DNA of 26,472 nucleotides from Mikrocytos mackini (Eukaryota > Endomyxa > Ascetosporea > Mikrocytida > Mikrocytiidae). The translations under genes and the position numbers were made by a program. Below, in pieces: positions 9,108 through 17,698 of the stretch (positions are counted from its first letter, which is position 1; every line of letters begins with the position of its first letter). The stretch lies in contig JASNJN010000294.1 in assembly GCA_030180075.1 (NCBI GenBank), positions 312-26,783 of the forward strand. The letters run 5' to 3'. The notes below the pieces were generated by a model. It searched no databases and had not been told where the DNA came from. It worked only from the letters and a program-made list of their open reading frames with translations.

Positions 9108-9148
9108 ATATTTTAACTCCATTTTTTAAAAAAATGGAGTTAAAATAT
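9108..9148. repeat. Perfect 41-bp palindrome
   Basis: Left arm 9108-9127 and right arm 9129-9148 are exact reverse complements over 20 bp, around a single A at 9128 (ATATTTTAACTCCATTTTTT and its complement). It lies next to the CCCGGGAA repeat and may be part of a mobile element end. Confidence 0.8.
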
Positions 9149-9179
9149 AGCGCGCGACATATGTTGTTTCTAAGTGAAT

Positions 9180-9385
9180 TTAAACTAGAGTTCCCAATTC
9201 CCGGGAATCGATTTCTCGAATCCCGGGAACTGGACTTTTTACGTCTAAAATTCTCGAAAATTTTCGGGAATTTTTTCNATTTTTTCTCATTTCCCGGGAA
9301 ATATGACCATAAATCCGTTTCTCGATTCTCGATAAATTTTAGGTTCGAGAATTTTGGGAACTCTATTCCCGATATAAACCTCCAG
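9180..9385. repeat. CCCGGGAA-rich repeat segment
   Basis: The motif TTCCCGGGAA or parts of it recurs (near 9197, 9222 and 9291), with TTCTCGA/CTCGAGAAT-like blocks between, often in inverted pairs such as AGTTCCC...GGGAACT. A 91-aa ORF across it is rich in F, S and R encoded by the repeat and contains an N-base; I do not treat it as a gene. Probably a fragment of a repetitive element. Confidence 0.5.
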
Positions 9386-9414
9386 GGAGTAACACTTGTG
9401 CTATATTGATCTGG

Positions 9415-9603
9415 GGATGCGTAAAGGGATTTCCAACATTGTCCTTATTACTTAGGAGCCTGGGGAACTCCTATTTTCTTTACAACTCACTATTCCCGCC
9501 TAGGAGAAGCGGAAGACGCTGCTGTAAGGCCAGCCGACTGCCCCTGTAAACTAGGAACACAGGGGCAGATATACAAACCACAAAGAAGGGCTGGCAAGCA
9601 TTC
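9415..9603 (+). ncRNA. Candidate structured RNA or GC-rich foldable insert
   Basis: A GC-rich island in AT-rich DNA has several nested stems. These are TAGGAG/CTCCTA (about 9461-9481), and an inner perfect stem CTGCCCCTGT/ACAGGGGCAG enclosed by an outer stem GCCAGCC/GGCTGGC (about 9522-9591). A possible closing pair is GGATGC (9415) with GCATTC (about 9598), one G-U. I compared it by eye with U1, U2, U5, U6, U3, SRP and RNase P hallmarks and saw no match. It could be an unidentified ncRNA, or a hairpin-rich mobile fragment. The strand is a guess. Confidence 0.3.
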
Positions 9604-9609
9604 TATTGG

Positions 9610-11432
9610 CGTTCAAACAAATAAAAACTAAAAAATAAAAGTAAATATTTAAAAAAAGTTGTAAATCTAAACAGAACTACGTCATTTTTTTGTAAAATGT
9701 GTATTAATAGTGTATTCAACGATTATGATGTTTAGATTGGTTTTAAATGCTTTATACTCTATAAAATTGAAATTTAAAATTTTAACATGTACATAAAATA
9801 ACTTTTTTTAAAAAAAAACAAAAATTTCTCCATATTATAAGAAAGTGTAAATGGAAATTTATTGTATTTTTAAAAGTTACATATATTCAAATTTTTATAT
9901 TTTCAAAAATCCCTTTATAAAAAATTATTTTTTTAAAGAACCTACTAACAGCACGATTTTTTTCTTTAAAATTTGTTGATAATAAAAATATTGATTGGAA
10001 TTTTGTTTAATCTTGTAAAATAAAGATTTTCATAATTTAAAATTTTATGTATTATCAAATTTTAGCACTTAAAAATTTAAATATAAGTTAAATTTCAAAA
10101 ACATTTTAATTTTGTTTGTAGATTTAATATATAATTAGTTTTCCTGTTTAAGACAACACTAGTTGTATATTGAATTTTTTAAATTTCTTATCAGTAAAAT
10201 AGAAAATCTGAATGTTTTAACTGAAAACAAAACGATTTAAAATGTAAAACCCCCACCCGTTATGCGGGTTTGTGTGAGAGGTTGTAAACATTGACAAAAT
10301 TCTCATAAATATTTTAAAGCTTATAAAATTCAAATTTTTAGTAGCATTACTTTTACTTGTGATTCCAGACTTTACATACTCTATATTGATTGATTGATTA
10401 AAACCCTAGATTAACGATTGTTTTAAATCATATAACATATGCAGTCGTTTTAAATTCTGCATTACCATTAAGTAATTATATAGCACAATTATTTCAAAAT
10501 TAATAAAATGTAGGGAATATTATACTTATTCAATACGGTTGTAATATAAGACATAGTAATAGCTATATTAACCAATAGTACTAGATTTGACCAGGGAAAC
10601 ACACAATAACCCAAGAAATTTTTAAATGGAATATGACTGAAGTTTTACGAAATATTATTTCGCATGTGATTATAGAAATAGACCTGAAATGGTTTATATA
10701 TTAGAAATTGGATTTTGTTGTATTTCAACCGCTTTAGTCACTATAACTTTAGTCGATTATTCGTATATTTGGACAAAATCGACCAATCCTTCAACGTTTA
10801 CTGTATTATAAATTTCAAAAGTTAAAATTTGCTACAAAATTTTTGTAAAAAACATGAGTAAAATATGGTGTAAAGTGTAAATCCTAGTTATACACTCTAT
10901 AAGCAACAAATAAAAATATGGATTAAGTTATAAAAGTAACTGAAAGCTTGAACATGTTCGGTCGTCAAAGTGTTAAAAAAGACATGAAATCATTATTTAA
11001 TTCCAGACTACTGGGTTTAAGCAAAACACAGACTCTGGCAATATATTGAAAAACTAAACTTTGCTTTTTTTAAACACAAAAATATCTAACAAAATTTTTA
11101 TGTCACTTATAATTTAAAATTTTAAACATTTTCAGTTTTTGAAATTCATAAAATAGATGATCAGTACTAAATATATAGTATGACATTAAATTATCATTAT
11201 TAAGTTCATATACAATTTTTTGAATATTAAAAGGTTTTAGTTTGTCAACACAGATAACGCGTTAATTTACAAATTTTAAATTTTTTGGTATATCCAAACG
11301 ACGTGTTGAAATAATCCCATTTTATTACGCCAATTTTATTTTACTTTTTCTGACCTTACAGTACGATATGTTTCAATTATGTTTCTTACCAATTTAATCG
11401 TAATTTTAAAAACAATTCAAAATAAAAATAAA
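9610..11432. other. Long AT-rich gene-free stretch
   Basis: About 1.8 kb without a supported ORF, dominated by A/T runs. One small hairpin with arms ACCCG/CGGGT lies near 10255-10270 in an otherwise AT-rich context. The last about 90 bp, ending in AATAAAAATAAA directly before the ATG at 11433, is the leader of the next gene; a very similar AATAAAAATAAAA precedes the ATG at 12573. Confidence 0.5.
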
Positions 11433-12371
11433 ATGTCACTTACAACACAACTTACAATTTTCCATTTGCTACTCTCAGTTATAAGAAGTAAACCCATTGA
11501 TGTATTTGAAGGCATTGTGTCAGCTGCCAATTGCTATTGTCAGCCTTTTTCTGCCCAGAATTTTAGCAAAAATTCCACATACTATCTCACTTATTTAAGC
11601 AGTTACAACGCCGGTGGAAGACTCGCAACCATCAAAAACTTAACTCCGACAAAGTCACAATACAACACAGTTTACGAATTAAAATTTGAAAATCTTGAAA
11701 TTGGTCTTATCGAATACAAGCGTACTTCAGAGGTTTTTATACAAACACCAAAGCGTAGGAACATTGCAAGATCTGTGTACAACACATGTCAGTTCAACAT
11801 GTACTTACTCGACGACATGTACCAAAAAACACACCAGCAAACAATATTCATCAAGGAAACATTCAAAACTGATTTAAACCAAAAAGACGAACTTGTATTC
11901 AAAATCATGTGGTTTGCTGAGCACTATAAAACCATGCCTTACCAGTTCGAATTAACATTCAAAGAAGACATAGACAATTCAGCTGAATATATCTTTTCTG
12001 GCTACAAAGTGCATCTTATGGAAGGGCTTTCTTTTGAAAGTACAGATTTCGAACCCTACAGTCTTTTGTTTGAGTCCAATTCACTTAGACAAGCTATTAA
12101 ATACGGACTTCCTAAACTAGAAGACTTACAGAAAGGAATTATAAATTTTAAAGATGACAAAATTAGTTCAGAATTGCATAGTACTGATACTACTCAAAGT
12201 ACTTCATCTACTAGTGTTGTAAGCAAAAAGAATGGTAGTAGTTTAAGAATAACTGTTATTTTGCTGAGTGTTGTTTTGGGAATAGTGTTAATTTTGTTGG
12301 GCTTTGTGATGTTTATGCTTAGAAGAAAAAAAGGGAATGGACAAATCAGAAATAGAATGAAAAATTTATAA
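11433..12371 (+). CDS. Secreted type I membrane protein, family member 1
   Basis: A 312-aa protein when started at the ATG at 11433. An in-frame upstream ATG at 11379 would add 18 mostly polar residues before the signal peptide, so the internal ATG, preceded by AATAAAAATAAA, is preferred. Residues 1-20 form a signal peptide (hydrophobic TIFHLLLSVI). The ectodomain (about 21-272) carries NCYCQP at 33-38 and TCQFN at 118-122, followed by a Ser/Thr-rich stalk (251-262). One membrane helix (273-296) is followed by a 16-residue basic tail. The layout is the same as that of the genes at 12573 and 14069, and local similarity (CQFN against CKFN; YKVHLMEGLSFES against IQIHRLAYNVSNF) suggests a distant paralog. 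Function unknown, probably surface or endomembrane. Confidence 0.85.
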   Translation: MSLTTQLTIFHLLLSVIRSKPIDVFEGIVSAANCYCQPFSAQNFSKNSTYYLTYLSSYNAGGRLATIKNLTPTKSQYNTVYELKFENLEIGLIEYKRTSEVFIQTPKRRNIARSVYNTCQFNMYLLDDMYQKTHQQTIFIKETFKTDLNQKDELVFKIMWFAEHYKTMPYQFELTFKEDIDNSAEYIFSGYKVHLMEGLSFESTDFEPYSLLFESNSLRQAIKYGLPKLEDLQKGIINFKDDKISSELHSTDTTQSTSSTSVVSKKNGSSLRITVILLSVVLGIVLILLGFVMFMLRRKKGNGQIRNRMKNL

Positions 12372-12387
12372 ACGAATTAGTAGATTA

Positions 12388-12413
12388 ATATAAATATAAA
12401 TATAAATATAAAT
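12388..12413. repeat. ATAAAT hexanucleotide microsatellite
   Basis: About four tandem copies of the 6-bp unit TAAATA lie in the short spacer between the first two family genes. An AATAAA signal for the upstream gene lies near 12452. Confidence 0.75.
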
Positions 12414-12572
12414 TCTGAGTATATTGTATATTCTACATTGTAATATGAAATAGAATAAATGAAGTGGTAAAATGTAAATCACAAACTTGAATTATTTTTG
12501 AAACTCATTTGAAGTCCGAACGTTTTTTATTTTTGAAACTGTTCTGGGTAAAATATATTAATAAAAATAAAA

Positions 12573-13661
12573 ATGTTTAATATGAAGTTTATGAAGGCAG
12601 AATTTATTATATTATTTTTGATCTTAGGGATTAATACAGCGGTTAAAGAGATGTATGGAGCAGACGAAAACCCACGAAAAGAATTCCGCATCCAAAATAA
12701 AGAATTTAAACCAGTATTTTGGAGCCAAATGCAAATTCATATTCATTCAAAGCCTGTGGAAATTAAAAAAACAACAGAAACAACCCAGGAAAAGGGAAAT
12801 CTTACTTACAATATCGATATTGTTGTGGTAAATTATGAACTTGATGCCGATACGTATCTGTTTCTAAAAAAGATGAAATTGTTAACTTGCAAATTTAACT
12901 TTTCAAAAAAAGCAAAGCACAACAACCTGACCCACAAGGACATTACGAATTTGTTAGATACTCCAGAAAGCCATATAAGTTGCTCAAATTATGTAGCTAA
13001 TCAAGATTCGTTATTTCTGCCTGTAGTATCCAACAACAAATATGAACGACTACAGCATCTACTAAAACATACATCTCTTATTTTTGATTTAAGGATCAAT
13101 AACTATTGCAACGATAATTACTCACATCCTTACAGTCGTGGCAGACATTTGCTTGTCGACAAAGATCACAACGATTCTGAGCACACATTCAAAGACAACC
13201 CCTTTACAATTCAAATTCACAGATTAGCTTACAACGTTTCTAATTTCAGCACACAGTTAAACACTGAAGAGGCTTCAATTTACAACAAGTTCATTTCGCT
13301 AGGCACAAAAGAGTACAAGTCTGTAAACCCTCCACAGACTCTTTGCCAAGCCCCTTTAGTTGGAACAAAGAAAATATTGTTTACTTGGTTGCAACACACA
13401 TTTTTGGACACAAATGTATTGAACAAAAAGGAACAGTCAAAGTTTTTGGAAACAAATAAAAGTGGTAAACCAATGAAAGTTTATTTTGATGGAAAATTGG
13501 TTGATTTAAAGGATAAAAAAGGTAAGAGAAAGAATAGTACAAAAATGATAGTAATACTGGTTGTTTCAATTGTGGTGGGAACATTGTTGGTGGTAATACC
13601 TTTGGTTTACTTTGTGTTTTTTAGAAAACAAAAGGAGATAGAAGATTATTGTAGTAATTAA
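12573..13661 (+). CDS. Secreted type I membrane protein, family member 2
   Basis: A 362-aa intact ORF. ATGs at codons 1, 4 and 7 are all possible starts; each gives a signal peptide (hydrophobic FIILFLILGI, about 11-20). The ectodomain has MQIHIHS (53-59), C106, C137 followed by SNY, AYNVSNF (219-225) and VYFDGKLVDL (303-312), then a basic stretch, one membrane helix (325-350) and a 12-residue tail. All these landmarks recur in the same order in the minus-strand gene at 14069-15106: MFYIHST, C98, C128, AYHISNF, VYLDNELINL, membrane helix. The two are therefore diverged paralogs in convergent orientation. AATAAA signals follow near 13735. No known domain is recognised; role unknown, perhaps surface or secretory. 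Confidence 0.88.
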   Translation: MFNMKFMKAEFIILFLILGINTAVKEMYGADENPRKEFRIQNKEFKPVFWSQMQIHIHSKPVEIKKTTETTQEKGNLTYNIDIVVVNYELDADTYLFLKKMKLLTCKFNFSKKAKHNNLTHKDITNLLDTPESHISCSNYVANQDSLFLPVVSNNKYERLQHLLKHTSLIFDLRINNYCNDNYSHPYSRGRHLLVDKDHNDSEHTFKDNPFTIQIHRLAYNVSNFSTQLNTEEASIYNKFISLGTKEYKSVNPPQTLCQAPLVGTKKILFTWLQHTFLDTNVLNKKEQSKFLETNKSGKPMKVYFDGKLVDLKDKKGKRKNSTKMIVILVVSIVVGTLLVVIPLVYFVFFRKQKEIEDYCSN

Positions 13662-14068
13662 AGTACTGTGTGAATGTTGTGGTAAATACAAAATACTGAA
13701 CACTAAATACTAGAAAGTGTAAACAAATATTAAACAATAAAATAATAAAATATATTGTAAAAAAATGGTATTGATAGATTAAATTGTTTGTAATAAATTT
13801 AATGTTTAAACAAAAGGCTTATGGATTAAAAGTTGAGTTGTTAAATTAATTTGTGTGTTAAATATTCAACAAAATGCATCTATTTATAGTATTTATGGGT
13901 TATAAGTGAATTTTATACAATAAAATAATAAGTATGCACGTAGTTTAGGCGTTAAATGTTTAAACAATCAATTCCAAAGCTACATCAATTCAAATAAAAT
14001 CTACAGACGGCCAGTAATGTTACTAAACCACAATTTTTATTGTTAATTCATACATTTATTTACTCATT
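13662..14068. other. Convergent spacer between two paralogs
   Basis: This 407-bp AT-rich region holds the 3' ends of the two convergent type I membrane protein genes. AATAAA signals occur near 13735-13750 on the plus strand, and on the minus strand AATAAAAATT lies within about 30 bp after the stop of the gene at 14069. No other feature is seen. Confidence 0.5.
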
Positions 14069-15106
14069 TTAATTCAATATCTCTTTATTTTTATAATATA
14101 AACGCATTATTAAAAGTACTGCCCACAAACCTCCCAACACAAACCCGAATATTATTAATACTGAAATAATTTTATTACTTTTTCTATAATCTACATCTTT
14201 ATCTTCATTATTTCTATTTTCATTTATATTCCCATAACGAACTTTAATTTTACTTTCTTTTTTAAACATTCTATTTAAATTTATTAACTCATTGTCCAAA
14301 TAAACTTCCAAAATTCTTTCACTTATATTTTCTTTTAAAATTTCTTTTCTATCTTTATCATTCAAATCACTCTTCTCTCCTATAAACTTTTGATTTAGCG
14401 ATAAAAGACGCTCTGATTCCTTTTCAGGTGGCAATTGAACTAATTCTTGAAAATTTGTTTGTTGGGTTTGTTTTAAAGATTCTAACTTTTTGCGGAGTAA
14501 CTTTTCTTTTGGTGTAAGTGAAGTTTTAAAGTTTGAGATGTGGTAGGCTATAAAACCGATGTTGACGCTGTGTGTGCTGCTGAGAGTGTTGGAATCGTGA
14601 GAATTAGCATTTGTGGTGATGAAGGATAAAGAAAGCGGTTCTTTGAAAGAGGGAAATTGAAATCGGTCAAATTGGCTCTGTATGTGAATTTTTAGTACGC
14701 TTTCATCAAATTGGTAGTTATCACATTCACTGTAACTCCATACACGGCTTAAAAAGCTACGTACATTGTGTTTGGTTAGTAAATTGCTTTTGAAATTTGA
14801 AACTTTAACTTTGCAAAGTTGTAGTTCTATTTTGGAGAGAGTCAGAAACTGCTTACGGTGTAAACTGTAGTATAATGTTGCTTTACTTACATAAAACTGC
14901 ATAAAATTTCTGTCTGAGGAATATCCACGCAGTGTTGAATGAATATAAAACATGGTTTTACAACCAACAGTATCATTTTCAAGTTGTGAAGTTGAAGTTT
15001 TGACACTTGTAAATCCCTGTTGGACGTGCAGATCTATGCTAAACACGGTAAGAAAACATAACAACAGTGTTACTATGTTCGATTTTTCGTTATAAAAATT
15101 AATCAT
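14069..15106 (-). CDS. Secreted type I membrane protein, family member 3
   Basis: A 345-aa minus-strand ORF starting at the ATG complementary to 15104-15106. A signal peptide with hydrophobic core IVTLLLCFLTVF (11-22) is followed by an ectodomain with MFYIHST (52-58), C98, C128-DNY, AYHISNF (187-193), a charged, helix-prone region (195-265) and VYLDNELINL (268-277). A membrane helix at 313-338 ends in a 7-residue tail. It is the clearest paralog of the convergent gene at 12573-13661. The region just before the membrane helix is unusually charged (NENRNNEDKDVDYRKSNK). There is no recognised catalytic or binding motif. Function unknown; the fast divergence would suit a surface protein, but that is inference. 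Confidence 0.88.
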   Translation of the reverse strand: MINFYNEKSNIVTLLLCFLTVFSIDLHVQQGFTSVKTSTSQLENDTVGCKTMFYIHSTLRGYSSDRNFMQFYVSKATLYYSLHRKQFLTLSKIELQLCKVKVSNFKSNLLTKHNVRSFLSRVWSYSECDNYQFDESVLKIHIQSQFDRFQFPSFKEPLSLSFITTNANSHDSNTLSSTHSVNIGFIAYHISNFKTSLTPKEKLLRKKLESLKQTQQTNFQELVQLPPEKESERLLSLNQKFIGEKSDLNDKDRKEILKENISERILEVYLDNELINLNRMFKKESKIKVRYGNINENRNNEDKDVDYRKSNKIISVLIIFGFVLGGLWAVLLIMRLYYKNKEILN

Positions 15107-15540
15107 TTCGGATTTTATTTGTTATTTGGAATTTATTTGCAAAAAGATTTTCGTTTCAAAATTAAACTGTGTTTTGAATTGGAATAAATTCGTAAATAAA
15201 TTAAATTTATGGTGTTTTCTAAGCGAATCATGGCCTCTTTAGGGTTTGTTGACTTATTTTCATATTATACAGCCATTTGTAGATTCAGTCAACTCCGGAT
15301 ATAACAAAAAACTTCGTTATATCCGATCAAAAATTCAGTTACAGTGCTCACTCGGTTATGTCACAGTTCCCGTTTTTAACGTGTTTTTGGTGATTTTGTG
15401 ATATAACGCATATAATGTGACTAGAAAAATGCGCCTAAAATTGACCGATTATAGTATATATTATCCGCAAAAATATATATCAATTCTGAGAGCTGACAGT
15501 TCTAAACCTATAATTAATTATTATTGACTGAGGCACTGTC
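15107..15540. other. Upstream region with pogo-type end fragment
   Basis: The first about 130 bp serve as leader of the minus-strand gene. Near 15285 the sequence CAGTCAACTCCGGATATAAC begins and folds back through a 10-bp stem (CGGATATAAC/GTTATATCCG) with a 10-nt loop. CAGT plus a GGATATAAC...GTTATATCC hairpin resembles termini of pogo/Tigger elements. A matching TTGACTG occurs at about 15524-15531, but neither end has a TA target duplication. It is therefore at best a degraded fragment. Confidence 0.35.
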
Positions 15541-16215
15541 GACTGGCCACTTCAGCCCTTTCCTGTAAAACCAATGGATTCCATTCCAACTTGGTGGTTC
15601 ACTTTGGATCTCCCTAGCCTACTCCTGGTTCCCCAGAGCCGGTTAAAGGCCCTGTGAAAGCCCACATAGGGTTAATAGATCAGCATGTCACACTCACTTA
15701 CTTTTGCCTATTCTTCCCCTTGGGGTTTTCAATGCGTAAGGAATGGCCAGGTAACCGAGGTATTATTTACCAGGTCGCTGTGGTATCAAACGATATCACT
15801 CCGTTTTTTCGCCCATGGCGATATAAAACGGAGACCTTTAGGTCTATGCGATGAGCCCAAGGGGTTCTCGCAAAGTTCTACCACCTTCTCGTTGAGAACT
15901 GGTATTCATGGTTCACCTTTCCTTTGGGCAGTTTACCGAGCCTGTGGTCAGGGAATCATGAATTGATTCCGGGTCTGTCTTTATAATTTGGGCCTTGCGG
16001 CCCCGCGTTAAAGCGTTAATTACAGGACAGACCAGCATGGTTCTCCATCTGGCTTTATTGTCTCCTAATAAGAGACCAGGCAAGGGTTGGGTTATTGGCC
16101 GTTTTAAAGGTCGGGAGGAATGTTTCGCCCGTGTCGCGATAGTTGTTGCAACCTCGGGCTCTTTACCTCAACCATGGGCTTGTGTTGCACTCTGCAGCGA
16201 TACCCGGGGAAAATT
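15541..16215 (+). repeat. Dispersed GC-rich repeat, copy B (uninterrupted)
   Basis: This is the best-preserved copy of the repeat seen at 205-1145; it lacks the hAT MITE. From about 15685 it aligns with copy A. The further GC-rich 15541-15685 has no counterpart in A, which may be truncated. The 3' border near TGCAGCGATACCCGGGG is shared with copies A and C. Several 66-93 aa ORFs cross it, but they are not conserved between copies. Local hairpins (GGGCC-TTGC-GGCCC and GGTCTGTC...GACAGACC) are present; the corresponding positions in copies A and C do not preserve the second pairing. Confidence 0.75.
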
Positions 16216-16349
16216 TTTAAATTTTTAAAAATTTCTATATCAATTCTTGATAAGATGGAAATTAATCGTGATACCTTTTTGTGAATTTCCAATTCAAACA
16301 TCTGTAACATGGGTCGCTTTGGCCAGGCTGGAACAAAGAGTGCCATAAT

Positions 16350-16530
16350 TAGGGGTCGGAAAATATTAGATTTGGTACAAATCATATATTTTTACAAAAT
16401 TTCTGGAAAATTTTCACCCATAATTACTCCGGTTTGAAGGAATTTATATATTTTATTTTATTTTATCGAAAATTCGAAATTATAACTAGATTTTGGCAAA
16501 ATCATATAATAATATATTTTCCGATCCCTG
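16350..16530. mobile_element. hAT-type MITE, copy 1 (TAGGGGTCGG family)
   Basis: The 181-bp element begins TAGGGGTCGGAAAATAT and ends ATATTTTCCGATCCCTG, an imperfect inverted repeat. The flanks are GCCATAAT (16342-16349) and GTCATAAT (16531-16538), an 8-bp target duplication differing at one base. The interior is very similar to the element at 25577-25786, including AATTTTCACCCATAATTACTC and GAAAATTCGAAATTATAA. It is non-coding. The diverged end and duplication suggest an older insertion than the other copy. Confidence 0.88.
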
Positions 16531-16650
16531 GTCATAATAAAGAAAACTAATATTGTTTATTACTTGAAAACACACGATAAAGCCATTTATAAAATATATT
16601 TTAAGAGTTTATTAAAAGGTTGCAAAAGTAATTAAATTCTTTGTTATTGT

Positions 16651-17025
16651 CGGGCATCGCTGCAGAGTACAATACAAACTCTGCGATGAAGGTGTGGAAC
16701 CTGCGGTTTCGACAACAATTATAACATGAACGAATAATTCACCGAACCTTCAAAACAACACATAAACTTAGTTTGGTCCTTTAATAGAAATACAATTAAA
16801 CTAGTTGAGATAAATAGTGTTCATTCCCGTAATTAACACTCAAAACGGTGCCACACGACCCAAAGGAACAAGACAGGCTCGGAATCAATTCACGATTTCC
16901 TAACCACTTTCCCTTTGATCATCCAAAGAAAAGATGAGCCATAAAAACTAGTTCTCATCGAGAAGTCGGCGGAATATTACGGCGATCCATTGGACTCATC
17001 ACATAGACTATAAGGATTTTCGTCT
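16651..17025 (-). repeat. Dispersed GC-rich repeat, copy C (inverted, diverged)
   Basis: Read on the minus strand this matches copy B in order: the block near GTCTATGTGATGAG against GTCTATGCGATGAG, TTCTCGATGAGAACTAG against TTCTCGTTGAGAACTGG, GTGAATTGATTCC against ATGAATTGATTCC, and ACTCTGCAGCGATGCCCG against ACTCTGCAGCGATACCCG. It is clearly more diverged and AT-shifted than A and B, so older. It faces copy B head to head with the 181-bp MITE between them. Confidence 0.7.
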
Positions 17026-17029
17026 TATA

Positions 17030-17373
17030 CAATCGAGTATCATATAAAAAATTCAAATGCATTTCCAAAATGACATTTTATTATATGATGCTGTCTTCCA
17101 GTAAATTTGTTTATTAACGTGAATTCTTCCTTTATTTATTTTAAGTGCCATTTAAGGGCAATTTAACACATGAAACTCAACAGGAAAATTTTTTTTCAAT
17201 TATATACCAATGGAATGATTAGAATGTGGAGACTAAAATATGAATTTTTCAAGTCTAAATTTTAGGATTTGATATTATCATAAACTATTTTGGAAAATAG
17301 TAGAAAACACGGTTTAAAAGTTTATTTTACTAAACTTTTATTATAGGATCGTTTATTATACGATACTCGACTG
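17030..17373. mobile_element. Pogo-type MITE with TA target duplication
   Basis: The left end CAATCGAGTATCATATAA (from 17030) and the reverse complement of the right end, CAGTCGAGTATCGTATAA (to 17373), match at 16 of 18 positions. TA dinucleotides flank both ends (17028-17029 and 17374-17375). CAGT-type ends with TA duplications are typical of pogo/Tigger elements of the Tc1/mariner superfamily. The 344-bp interior is AT-rich and non-coding. The ends differ from those proposed for the pogo transposase copy at 19505, so that copy may not be its partner. Confidence 0.75.
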
Positions 17374-17689
17374 TATACGACAACTTAATATTTGAGCAAA
17401 TTAATATAGAAAATGGTTATTGTAATTCAAGAAAATCTAGTTATCTTCATATTTACTATGTGGAATTCTTGTATAAATTATTTTAAATATAATAAATGAT
17501 AGTTATTCTATTATAATAAAATGTATAGCTAAATGATACATAATATGCTCAAATCCTTTATCAAATATTATTATTAACAAAATTTTATTTTCTGAATTAA
17601 TCGTTTCCAAATGTAAACTTCTTTAGAAAATAGTAGGTATTTTAAAACAGATATGAATTGTAAAGCGTTTGATTGGTTCACAAGTATGA
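17374..17689. other. AT-rich spacer between two MITEs
   Basis: About 316 bp of A/T-rich sequence between the pogo-type MITE and the next element. No gene or clear repeat is seen. Confidence 0.4.
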
Positions 17690-17698
17690 CAAGGAACT

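Larger units (their letters stand above)
9012..10976. mobile_element. Possible piggyBac-like non-autonomous element
   Basis: At 9012-9015 a TTAA is followed by CCCTTTAAGGACGACGATGT, a piggyBac-type end. At 10973-10976 a TTAA is preceded by a sequence whose reverse complement reads CACTTTGACGACCGAACATG after the TTAA. The two ends are similar but imperfect. TTAA target sites and CCC(T)-type ends are hallmarks of piggyBac. No transposase frame lies between them; the interior contains palindromes, CCCGGGAA repeats and a GC-rich segment, possibly nested insertions. The pairing of the two ends is inference and could be chance. Confidence 0.3.

Noticed and set aside
9134-9409. 91-aa ORF over the CCCGGGAA segment
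   Set aside because: It is composed of repeat units, includes an ambiguous base and starts inside a palindrome; no protein-like features.
9415-9603. SRP RNA, RNase P RNA or a spliceosomal snRNA
   Set aside because: None of their conserved core sequences could be found on either strand; kept only as an unidentified structured candidate.
15285-15531. Complete pogo MITE with CAGTCAA/TTGACTG ends
   Set aside because: The ends match for only seven bases and neither is flanked by TA; noted as a fragment only.
15961-16050. Conserved RNA stem in the dispersed repeat (GGTCTGTC/GACAGACC in copy B)
   Set aside because: Copy A pairs in a different register and copy C does not pair, so there is no covariation support.
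15654-16228. Several 66-93 aa ORFs on both strands within repeat copy B
   Set aside because: They are not conserved in copy A, where indels shift the frame; the region behaves as non-coding repeat.
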